From Chondrinema litorale (GTDB taxonomy: Bacteria > Bacteroidota > Bacteroidia > Cytophagales > Flammeovirgaceae), in assembly GCF_026250525.1 (NCBI RefSeq), contig NZ_CP111043.1, positions 4,787,001 to 4,851,000 on the forward strand: a stretch of 64,000 bases of DNA, written 5' to 3'. The notes beneath the pieces were generated by a model. That model was not told the DNA's origin. It saw only the letters and a list, made by a program, of their open reading frames with translations, and searched no databases. The translations under genes and the position numbers were made by a program. This document shows positions 46,086-53,844 of the stretch, piece after piece. Numbering within the stretch: the stretch's first letter is position 1; each line of letters opens with the position of its first letter.

Positions 46086-46322
46086 TTACCTGTGATTTAG
46101 AAATTATACTTGTTTAAGTTTGTAATACAAATACTCTAGCCAGAGATTATTAAGGCTTATAGATGTGTTGGAATTGGTTGATTGACTTGGTATTGGGAGA
46201 CACAAATATAATTGCAAAGATTAATAAATAGCCAATCTATAAAATTAAATCAAGTACATAGTTATACTAATATTCATTAAGAAGCAATGAAACTATTTTG
46301 ATAAAGCTAGATGGATTAGAAA

Positions 46323-46580
46323 TTATTTTTCGATAACTACCGCTTCTTTAATTTCTAATTCTAGTTCTATTCCATCAAGGTCGAGATACCAATCTGGATG
46401 TGGAGATAATTGGGCGCAAGAAATACATTGTGTCTTTTTATGAACAAAACCACAGTCGGGACATTTTCCATAAGTATCAAATGTATTCCAAATGCAGCCA
46501 CAATGGCATCGCCAATATGGTTTTCCATCTGGTTCCCAAGTACATTTCGGACATGCTATTTTTTCTTCTGTGTTACTCAT
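46323..46580 (-). CDS. Small double zinc-ribbon protein
   Basis: 85 residues with four Cys-x2-Cys-type pairs: CPKC, CHCGC, CPDC and CISC, enough for two zinc sites. A Trp-rich stretch (KPYWRCHCGCIW) and an acidic helical tail follow. No partner gene is close. A nucleic-acid or protein-binding adaptor role is possible. Confidence 0.7.
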   Translation of the reverse strand: MSNTEEKIACPKCTWEPDGKPYWRCHCGCIWNTFDTYGKCPDCGFVHKKTQCISCAQLSPHPDWYLDLDGIELELEIKEAVVIEK

Positions 46581-46694
46581 ACTTTTTACAAGAAGTTAAT
46601 GCTTAAAAAGTTTCAAAAACTTCTACTTTTTTGAATTTTACCTCTCGTATAAAAATACTTTGCTTTCGGTGTATAATTATACTTGTTTTGCAAA

Positions 46695-48092
46695 GTGAAA
46701 ATTAAAATAAACCATAAGGAACAATACAGTAAAACACTACTACTTGCCTATCCCATTATACTTTCTCAAATGGGTCAGATGCTTACAGGTATTGTAGACA
46801 ACATGATGGTGGGTCGTGTAGGCACTACCTCTTTGGCTGCATCTTCATTTGCCAATGGTATATTTTCTAATGTAATGATATTTGGAATGGGCTTCGCAAT
46901 TGGACTTACTCCCCTTATAGGAAAAGCCATTGGGAGAAAAGACAGTTCAAAAGCAGCAAACTTATTTAGACATAGCTTAATGGTAAACCTCATTCTAGGA
47001 GTGCTATTAACCTCTGTGCTTTTTATTGCTAGTAATTACATGGATAAAATGGGTCAGCCAGAACAAGTTGTTACAGAAGCAATTCCGTACTTTCTTGTTA
47101 TAAGCAGCTCTATGTTGCCATTGATGATATTCTTCAGCTTTAAACAATTTACTGAAGGTATCTCTGTAACTAAGCCGGCAATGGTGTTTACTTTGTTAAG
47201 CAATTTGCTCAATGTAATACTGAATTACATATTAATCTACGGTAAATTCGGTATAGAACCAATGGGACTTGTTGGTGCTGGTTGGGCTACCCTAATTTCA
47301 AGAATATTTCAAGCTATAGGTCTATTTGCTTACGTCTGGTTTTCAAAGCGATTCGCTGCTTACAACCAAAAGGCACACCATCACTTTGTATTCAGAAAAG
47401 AAACTATTAAAGAGTTAGTTTCTATCGGTATACCTATTGCCCTACAATTTACAATGGAGGTAGCTGCTTTTGCCTTCGGTACTATTATGATGGGCTGGGT
47501 TGGAAAGACAGAACTTGCAGCTCACCAAATCGCATTGAGCCTTGCCTCTCTAACTTTTATGACAGTAAGTGGATTGGCCTCAGCAACTACAGTACGAGTA
47601 AGCAACCAATATGGAGAAGGTAACTATAAAGAAATGAGGCTAGCTGCCATGACGGCTTGCTACATGGTACTTATATTTATGGCTTTTAGTGCCTTAATAT
47701 TTCTAACCTTCAATCATTTGTTGCCACTGGCATTTATCAGCGATCCTGAGGTGATAAAAGTAGCCGCTTCACTATTAATTTTAGCGGGTGTATTCCAATT
47801 ATTCGATGGGGTACAAGTAACTATGATGGGTGCTCTTAGAGGTCTATCTGATGTAAAAGTACCAACTTACATCGCATTAATTGCTTACTGGTTTATAGCA
47901 TTACCAGTCGCTTATATATTCTCTTTTAAACTGGGATTTAATGAAGCAGGAATTTGGATTGGCTTCTGTAGTGGATTAGGTATTGCAGCTATCTTACTTT
48001 ATATACGCTTTAATCATATAAGTAAAAGAATGATAAAAGACCAAAATATTATAGTGGATGAAAGTAACAACATTAGCTATCAATCAGCTTAG
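46695..48092 (+). CDS. MATE-family multidrug/sodium antiporter
   Basis: About 465 residues, twelve predicted helices. MVGRVGTTSLAASSFANG and the repeated half around GIPIALQFTMEVAAFAFGTIMMGWVGK are NorM-type. There is no ATG for the first 29 codons. I prefer GTG at 46695 (MKIKINHKEQYSK), which gives a basic N-terminus before the first helix; TTG at 46683 is also open. It ends 4 bp from the convergent dinB gene. Confidence 0.9.
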   Translation: MKIKINHKEQYSKTLLLAYPIILSQMGQMLTGIVDNMMVGRVGTTSLAASSFANGIFSNVMIFGMGFAIGLTPLIGKAIGRKDSSKAANLFRHSLMVNLILGVLLTSVLFIASNYMDKMGQPEQVVTEAIPYFLVISSSMLPLMIFFSFKQFTEGISVTKPAMVFTLLSNLLNVILNYILIYGKFGIEPMGLVGAGWATLISRIFQAIGLFAYVWFSKRFAAYNQKAHHHFVFRKETIKELVSIGIPIALQFTMEVAAFAFGTIMMGWVGKTELAAHQIALSLASLTFMTVSGLASATTVRVSNQYGEGNYKEMRLAAMTACYMVLIFMAFSALIFLTFNHLLPLAFISDPEVIKVAASLLILAGVFQLFDGVQVTMMGALRGLSDVKVPTYIALIAYWFIALPVAYIFSFKLGFNEAGIWIGFCSGLGIAAILLYIRFNHISKRMIKDQNIIVDESNNISYQSA

Positions 48093-48096
48093 GTTA

Positions 48097-49173
48097 TTAC
48101 TCTTCAAAATCAATTTTTAGCTGCACACCATGTTTAACTTCTTCTGGATTTTGAAGGTTAGATAAAGCTACACCCAAAAGTCTTACTGGTTTGTCGGGGA
48201 ATTCTGGCTGATATAGCAATTCGCTGGCAACCATTTTTAATTCTTCTAAACTTTCGAAATAATTATTTTGAGTTGTACTGCGAGTATTAATTTGAAAATC
48301 AAAAGTTTTAATTTTTAAGGTTAATGTTTTTCCTTTTACCTTGCCACCTTGCATACGATCAAAAACCTTCTCACATACCTGATGCACAGCTTCTACCATT
48401 TCCTTTTCATCTGATATATCTTGAAAATAAGTTCTTTCAGCACCAAGTGATTTTCTAATTCTATGAGGTTTTACAGGTCTTTCATCTATCGCTCTTGCAA
48501 TCTTGTAGAAATACCTGCCAGCTTTGCCAAATGCTTTTATTAACTCAAACTCTTCTCTTTGCTTTAAGTCTAACCCATTGTGAATTCCCATATTTTTCAT
48601 CTTCTGGGCAGTTACTTTGCCAATTCCATGAAATTTTTCAATAGGAAGTTTTTCAATAAACTCTTCAGCTTTGTCTGGATGCACCAAATACAAACCGTTA
48701 GGTTTATCCATATCTGACGCGATTTTAGCCAAAAATTTATTATAAGAAATACCAGCAGAAGCTGTTAATCCTGTTTTTTCTTTAATTGCTGCTTTAATTT
48801 CTTTGGCAATTATTGTTGCTGAGGGAATGTCTTTCTTATTCTCGCTTACATCAAGATAAGCTTCATCTAATGAAAGTGGCTCAACTAAATCAGTATATTC
48901 AAAAAATATTTCTCTTATCTGTTTAGAAACTTCTTTGTAAACATCGAACCTAGACTTTACAAAAATTATATGCGGACATTTTCTGTAGGCGATAGAAGAA
49001 GGCATAGCAGACCTAACACCATACTCTCTGGCTTCATAACTGGCTGCAGCAACCACTCCTCTTTCTTTTGATCCTCCAACTGCAAGTGGTTTTCCTCGAT
49101 ATTCAGGAAAATCTCTTTGTTCAACTGAGGCAAAAAACGCATCCATATCAATATGAATGATTTTTCTATGCAT
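48097..49173 (-). CDS. dinB: DNA polymerase IV (Y family)
   Basis: 358 residues from the ATG at 49173 (MHRKIIHIDMDAFFASVEQRD); the frame opens at a TTG 21 bp earlier. Catalytic residues are in DMDAFFASVE and LDEAYLDVSE, with the helix-hairpin-helix segment HGIGKVTAQKM and the little-finger domain behind. It makes error-prone translesion copies past damaged bases. There is no beta-clamp motif that I can see clearly. Confidence 0.95.
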   Translation of the reverse strand: MHRKIIHIDMDAFFASVEQRDFPEYRGKPLAVGGSKERGVVAAASYEAREYGVRSAMPSSIAYRKCPHIIFVKSRFDVYKEVSKQIREIFFEYTDLVEPLSLDEAYLDVSENKKDIPSATIIAKEIKAAIKEKTGLTASAGISYNKFLAKIASDMDKPNGLYLVHPDKAEEFIEKLPIEKFHGIGKVTAQKMKNMGIHNGLDLKQREEFELIKAFGKAGRYFYKIARAIDERPVKPHRIRKSLGAERTYFQDISDEKEMVEAVHQVCEKVFDRMQGGKVKGKTLTLKIKTFDFQINTRSTTQNNYFESLEELKMVASELLYQPEFPDKPVRLLGVALSNLQNPEEVKHGVQLKIDFEE

Positions 49174-49404
49174 TTGAGTAAAAACTTTGTCCAAAAAAAT
49201 TTTTAGTCAGTTATAGCCCAATTCTTTTTCTAAAGTATGGAAAATACGCTAGAAAAGTTCAAAAATAGTGGATTTAAGTGATCTAATGTCACCTTTACTT
49301 TGTTTGATTAATATCATAAACATAATTGATAAAAATCATTGCGCCTAGCTCGTGAGCCCACGTTATTGGTGCATGAAAACCAAAACCAACACGATATTAA
49401 TAAT

Positions 49405-50046
49405 ATGAAAACACTTAAAAATTCTTTAGAAAACAGTAGAAAATTCGGAATGTCATTCCTGTTAATTTTCTTATTCCCAGCGCTAATGTCTAACCTTACT
49501 GTTCCAAAAAATGACAACCCATTAAGTGGAGCAGAAAAAGAAGGTTTAGTATATACACTTGAAGAAGCTAGGCTTGCTCAAAATGTAAATGCATACTTAC
49601 ATGACAAATGGCAAGAAGCTACATTTGAATATGTGCTTAATGATGAAACAAACAACATACTTAAGTTTCAAAGATTTATTAAAAAACAAGGTGGTTCAGA
49701 TCCATTAAGTTATGCTGTAAATGGTAAGTTCAATATACCTAGCATGCAAGATGAATATAATAAGTATATCAAAATTGGAAAAAACAGCTTGCTATCTGCT
49801 TATTATGTAAGTATGACTCTCGAAGAGCAAAATTATTTAAACATGGAAAACAGAATTAATGAGTCTAAAAATACTGATCTCATTAAAATGTACACAAATA
49901 GATTAAGCAGCATTGGAGACCATATGAGAGTTTTAGACAAACATATGAAAAAAATGGATGTAGCTTATGAAGCTCAGTACATGAGCCAAGAAAAATTTGA
50001 AGGTATTCTTAACCCAGACATTTTGTTGGACGATGTTTCAATGTAA
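49405..50046 (+). CDS. DUF2202-like exported protein
   Basis: 213 residues from the ATG at 49405 (MKTLKNSLENS), with a hydrophobic signal at 17-35; a TTG at 49339 is in frame but improbable. The central part (PLSGAEKEGLVYTLEEARLAQNV and HDKWQEATFEYVLNDET) matches the start of DUF2202, a ferritin-like four-helix family with E-E-x-x metal ligands. Some ligand positions here appear altered (for example NNILKF where His-containing E-x-x-H is usual), so metal binding is not assured. It is followed by a terminator. Confidence 0.7.
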   Translation: MKTLKNSLENSRKFGMSFLLIFLFPALMSNLTVPKNDNPLSGAEKEGLVYTLEEARLAQNVNAYLHDKWQEATFEYVLNDETNNILKFQRFIKKQGGSDPLSYAVNGKFNIPSMQDEYNKYIKIGKNSLLSAYYVSMTLEEQNYLNMENRINESKNTDLIKMYTNRLSSIGDHMRVLDKHMKKMDVAYEAQYMSQEKFEGILNPDILLDDVSM

Positions 50047-50069
50047 ATTGAAATTCACTAATTAATATA

Positions 50070-50098
50070 AAAGACGGATGAAGTACATCCGTCTTTTT
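50070..50098 (+). terminator. Intrinsic terminator after the DUF2202-like gene
   Basis: AAAGACGGATG (50070-50080) and CATCCGTCTTT (50086-50096) form an 11-bp stem with a 5-nt loop, then T. It is shared with the convergent SCO gene. Confidence 0.85.
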
Positions 50099-50122
50099 GA
50101 ATTTATAAAAATAAATATTTTT

Positions 50123-50851
50123 TTACTGAGCTAAATCTTTATTTACTTCTTTTAAAAGAATTGGAATATCGTTTAGCAGGTTGTTTACATCTAAAGAGTC
50201 TGTACCATCGTAAATACCCCTTATTCTTCTTTTATTGTCAACGAGGATAAAATGCCCACCGTGGAAAAACCCACCTTCTGCATTTTCATCTTCTACCACT
50301 GCAACCATATAATTTTTTCTACCCATTTCGAAAATATCTTCTTTGGTTCCAGTAACAAAATGCCATTTATCACTTTTAACCCCCAGATTATCAGCATATT
50401 CTTTTAAAACTGCTACAGTATCATGTGTTGGGTCTATAGAATGCGAAAGGAGTTTTACTTTTCGATTTTCTTCGAATTCTTCATAAACTCGCATCATTTG
50501 TGCAGTCATTTTAGGACAAATTGAGGGGCAAGTGGTAAAGAAAAAATCAGTAACGTAAATGCAATTTACAAATGTTTCGGGAGTTACAAAATCACTATCC
50601 TGATCTACAAATTGATAGTCGTTGATGATATGATAAATAGTGTCATTGAACGTTTTATTATTTTCATCTGTTTTTTCAACTATTTCCTGTGAACCATAAA
50701 TTAACAACTTTTTTTCTGTTTGCTGTGTCTCACATGAAACTACTAATATTAAGCAAAAACAATTTAAAATAAATTGAAATCGGCACTTAGAATTCGTATT
50801 TATAAAATTTTTAATATACTGCTTACACATAAAAAAACTACTAAAAAACAT
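50123..50851 (-). CDS. SCO1/SenC/PrrC-type copper-binding lipoprotein
   Basis: 242 residues. The lipobox ends at VVSC (Cys40 from the first ATG). The thioredoxin-fold domain has CPSIC (C108 and C112) and the distal His in FFHGGHF (H197 or H200), the SCO copper-binding set. SCO proteins deliver copper to the CuA site of cytochrome oxidase. A later ATG at 50830 is also possible; it retains a signal peptide. It is not beside oxidase genes. Confidence 0.9.
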   Translation of the reverse strand: MFFSSFFMCKQYIKNFINTNSKCRFQFILNCFCLILVVSCETQQTEKKLLIYGSQEIVEKTDENNKTFNDTIYHIINDYQFVDQDSDFVTPETFVNCIYVTDFFFTTCPSICPKMTAQMMRVYEEFEENRKVKLLSHSIDPTHDTVAVLKEYADNLGVKSDKWHFVTGTKEDIFEMGRKNYMVAVVEDENAEGGFFHGGHFILVDNKRRIRGIYDGTDSLDVNNLLNDIPILLKEVNKDLAQ

Positions 50852-51052
50852 CGAAATAATCTTATTTTTAATAACTTTGAACTAGCACTGGCCATCTCAA
50901 AGCCCTATTGTTGAAAAAAGATAAATATCTTATAAAGTTATATTACAAGCTATGAGTATTTTTTACTAATTATCAAAATTCAACCTACAATATTAATTTT
51001 CAACTAACAGGCAAAAATCCAAAATAAGTTTTTAATATTCATACAATACTTT

Positions 51053-52192
51053 ATGAAAAAAACAGAGCAGCAAAAAATGGCAAACTTAAGGTTTGTTTGT
51101 AAAGAAAGGAGTTCCTTCTATAGAACTGTTACTAAGAGGGTAAATGATTATTTTAAAGATAATAATATCTCTAAATATGGTAATGGTACTATGTATCTTA
51201 AATCACTGCTTTTTATTGGAGGTACAGTACTTTTATACTCACTAATTATCTCCGAAATCTTCTCTCCTTGGGTTATGTTTGGCCTTGCATTAATCCTTGG
51301 TTGTTTTAAAGCATTTATTGGCTTTAATGTTTGTCATGATGCAATTCATGGTTCATATTCTCCTAACAAAGTTGTGAACAAAATGTTTGGCTTAGTTTTC
51401 AATGCAATTGGTGCAAATGATTATGTATGGAAAATCACTCACAATCTAGTACACCACACTTATACAAACATACCTGGACACGATGAGGATATTGATGTAG
51501 CACCAGGCTTAGTGAGACTTTCTCCAGCAGAAGAATGGAAAAAGCATATGAAATACCAACATTTTTATGCATTCCCACTTTATGGACTTGCATCTCTTTC
51601 TTGGGTATTTAGAAAAGATTTCAAAAAGTTTTTTCAGAAAAATATAGGTCAGGTAGAAAATACCACACACGAACCAATCGAGTACTTTAACTTATTCTTT
51701 TTTAAAGCTTTCTATTACACAGTGTTTATTGTAGTTCCTATATTAGTAATGGATATTACAGTATGGCAATTCCTTTTTGGTTTTATATTTATGCATGTTG
51801 CAGAAGGGCTTGTTTTAGGTTTGGTATTCCAATTAGCTCACGTAGTAGAAGGAACAGATTTCCCTGAGCCTTCACCAGAATCTGGAAATATTGAAGAAGA
51901 CTGGGCTGTACACCAAATGCAAACTACAGCTAACTTCGCAAGAAAAAGCCATATAGCTAATTTCCTTTGTGGAGGTTTAAACTTTCAGGTTGAGCACCAC
52001 CTATTCCCAAACATTTGTCATGTGCATTACAGAGAAATTTCTGATATAGTAAAAGCTACAGCTCATGAGTTTAACTTACCATATCATGAGAATGAAACAT
52101 TTGGCAAAGCATTAGTATCACACTATAATACTTTAAAATTGTTTGGCCATAACCAATACAAAAGAAAAGAAGTGGCTGCCACAGTAGCCTAA
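51053..52192 (+). CDS. Fatty acid desaturase (front-end/delta-6-like, no cytochrome b5 domain)
   Basis: 379 residues, integral membrane di-iron enzyme. The three histidine boxes are HDAIH (95-99), HNLVHH (130-135) and QVEHHLFP near residue 315, with Gln replacing the first His as in front-end and linoleoyl-CoA-type desaturases. Membrane spans flank them. There is no N-terminal b5 fusion, so electrons come from a separate carrier. It would make membrane lipids unsaturated, useful in the cold. A strong terminator follows. Confidence 0.92.
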   Translation: MKKTEQQKMANLRFVCKERSSFYRTVTKRVNDYFKDNNISKYGNGTMYLKSLLFIGGTVLLYSLIISEIFSPWVMFGLALILGCFKAFIGFNVCHDAIHGSYSPNKVVNKMFGLVFNAIGANDYVWKITHNLVHHTYTNIPGHDEDIDVAPGLVRLSPAEEWKKHMKYQHFYAFPLYGLASLSWVFRKDFKKFFQKNIGQVENTTHEPIEYFNLFFFKAFYYTVFIVVPILVMDITVWQFLFGFIFMHVAEGLVLGLVFQLAHVVEGTDFPEPSPESGNIEEDWAVHQMQTTANFARKSHIANFLCGGLNFQVEHHLFPNICHVHYREISDIVKATAHEFNLPYHENETFGKALVSHYNTLKLFGHNQYKRKEVAATVA

Positions 52193-52206
52193 ATGATATA
52201 TATATA

Positions 52207-52247
52207 AAAGCGGGCTTTCTAAATTTAGAAAGCCCGCTTTTTTTATG
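52207..52247 (+). terminator. Intrinsic terminator after the desaturase gene
   Basis: A 34-bp perfect palindrome beginning AAAGCGGGCTTTCT (52207-52240) followed by a T-run. The convergent gene ends at 52257, so it may serve both. Confidence 0.9.
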
Positions 52248-52256
52248 TCTTAAAGT

Positions 52257-52598
52257 TTAATTATTACAAATACTGAATGTGTGCGATTTAATGTTTACAT
52301 CGTCTCTTAGATCATTACGTGAGCTCTTCTCATAAACTTCTGCACATAATTTAGCACGCGATTTTGAATGAAAACTATTTATTTTCTTTCTAATAAACTT
52401 GTAGTTGTTGTGAGCCGCTGAGAATACTAAATAAACAGACCACATATCATCCTCTTTATGTATACTAAAAGTAACTTCAGCATCTAATAGCCAATTGTCG
52501 TTTTCAAAAAAAGACATGTCAGCTACTTTACCTAACATATTCTTATTCAGACACATATCAAGTGATTTTCCTGAAAAATTTAAGTCATCGAAGTTCAT
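52257..52598 (-). CDS. Hypothetical small cytoplasmic protein
   Basis: 113 residues from the ATG at 52598; a TTG two codons earlier is in frame. Mixed alpha/beta with no signal peptide: strands such as WLLDAEVTFSIHKEDDMWSVYLVFSAAH are followed by a basic helix (YKFIRKKINSFHSKSRAKL). No family is recognised. Confidence 0.55.
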   Translation of the reverse strand: MNFDDLNFSGKSLDMCLNKNMLGKVADMSFFENDNWLLDAEVTFSIHKEDDMWSVYLVFSAAHNNYKFIRKKINSFHSKSRAKLCAEVYEKSSRNDLRDDVNIKSHTFSICNN

Positions 52599-52728
52599 AA
52601 CCAATTTTTTATCTGTGTGTTTGTATCGTTTATAATTATTAAAACTTACACCCAGCTTTAAAATTGTTGCTGCAATTTCAAGGCAGCTACTAATACCCTA
52701 AATTGATCTAATTTGAATGATATATTTT

Positions 52729-53844
52729 TTAACTTAAGCAATTTTTTAATGCTTCTATTATAGTTTCAATATCACTTTCACTATTATAAAAATGGATACT
52801 GATTCTAAGACCTTTATTTCTAAAAGAGGTCACTATATTTTTTTCTAAAAGAAATTGCTCTATTTCAGGAGTAGTTTGAATGCTCAATATTCCAGATGAC
52901 TGACTCTCTGAAAAATTAGATACTAAAAGATCGCTATTAATCTCTTTAATACCTTTACAAAATAAAGCATTAAGCGATAAAATTCTTTCCGAAATATGCT
53001 CAACGCCAATATTAATAAGATCAGTTAAAGCACTGTTGAGAGCTGCAAGTCCCGGATGGTTTGTATGACCAGTTTCAAAAGCTGCTTGTTTAAGCTCGAT
53101 GGATGCTTCATTACTTGGTGTAATTGCTTGCCCATTAGAATTGTTACCAGCAATTAAAGGATGACAATTTTCTAGTAATTCTGGTTTTATATAAGCTATT
53201 CCCAAACCAAAACCAGCAGTTGTCCATTTGTATACACTGGTAATTAAAACATCAATTCCAATTTTCTTTACATCTATAGGAAATGCACCAAAAGACTGAG
53301 TTGCATCTACTAAAAACACCACTCCATACTTTTTACAAATTGCAGCAACTGAGTCTAAATCAAGTCTAAAACCTGTATTAAATTGAACATGACTAATCGC
53401 TAAAACATCAGGTTTTGTCTCTTTAATCTGTTTTTCAATTTCTTCGATAGAAATAATTTCATCCTTTCCTGCCGTAAAAAATTGACATTCATACTTATGT
53501 ACTTTCCAAGGCAGAATTACAGACGGATAATCGCCATCCAACAAAAGTATTTTCTTGTACTTATTTTGCCACATTGCTGCTACCTGATTCATACCTGTTG
53601 TATAATTTGCTACAAACAGTAAGTTTTCAGGTTCAACATTTAGTAAACTAGCAGCTTTGCTTCTCGTTTCAGCTTTTTCTTTTACCCAACTCGGTCTTGC
53701 TCCAGCACCAAACTCTACATAGTGCTGAAAATGTTGGTTCATTGCTTGTTGAGTATTTTTAGAGATTAAACCACAAGCAGCCGTATTTAGATAGACATTA
53801 TTTTTTGCCGCTGGATAATTTGATAGTATTTCAGCCCAATTCAT
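52729..53844 (-). CDS. Class V aminotransferase (cysteine desulfurase-like fold)
   Basis: 371 residues, PLP-dependent. The PLP Lys is in ITSVYKWTTAGFG and the Asp and His that hold the cofactor are in FLVDATQSFGAFPID and AISHVQFNTGFRLD. N-terminal YLNTAACGLISKNT is typical of the isopenicillin-N-epimerase-like branch. The specific reaction is unknown. Its start overlaps the uvrA 3' end by 14 bp, so the two are co-transcribed. Confidence 0.88.
   Translation of the reverse strand: MNWAEILSNYPAAKNNVYLNTAACGLISKNTQQAMNQHFQHYVEFGAGARPSWVKEKAETRSKAASLLNVEPENLLFVANYTTGMNQVAAMWQNKYKKILLLDGDYPSVILPWKVHKYECQFFTAGKDEIISIEEIEKQIKETKPDVLAISHVQFNTGFRLDLDSVAAICKKYGVVFLVDATQSFGAFPIDVKKIGIDVLITSVYKWTTAGFGLGIAYIKPELLENCHPLIAGNNSNGQAITPSNEASIELKQAAFETGHTNHPGLAALNSALTDLINIGVEHISERILSLNALFCKGIKEINSDLLVSNFSESQSSGILSIQTTPEIEQFLLEKNIVTSFRNKGLRISIHFYNSESDIETIIEALKNCLS

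Noticed and set aside
46086..46322. Possible tRNA or small RNA in the gap between the M20 peptidase and zinc-ribbon genes
   Set aside because: No cloverleaf arms or conserved TTC-loop sequence could be found; the region is simply AT-rich.
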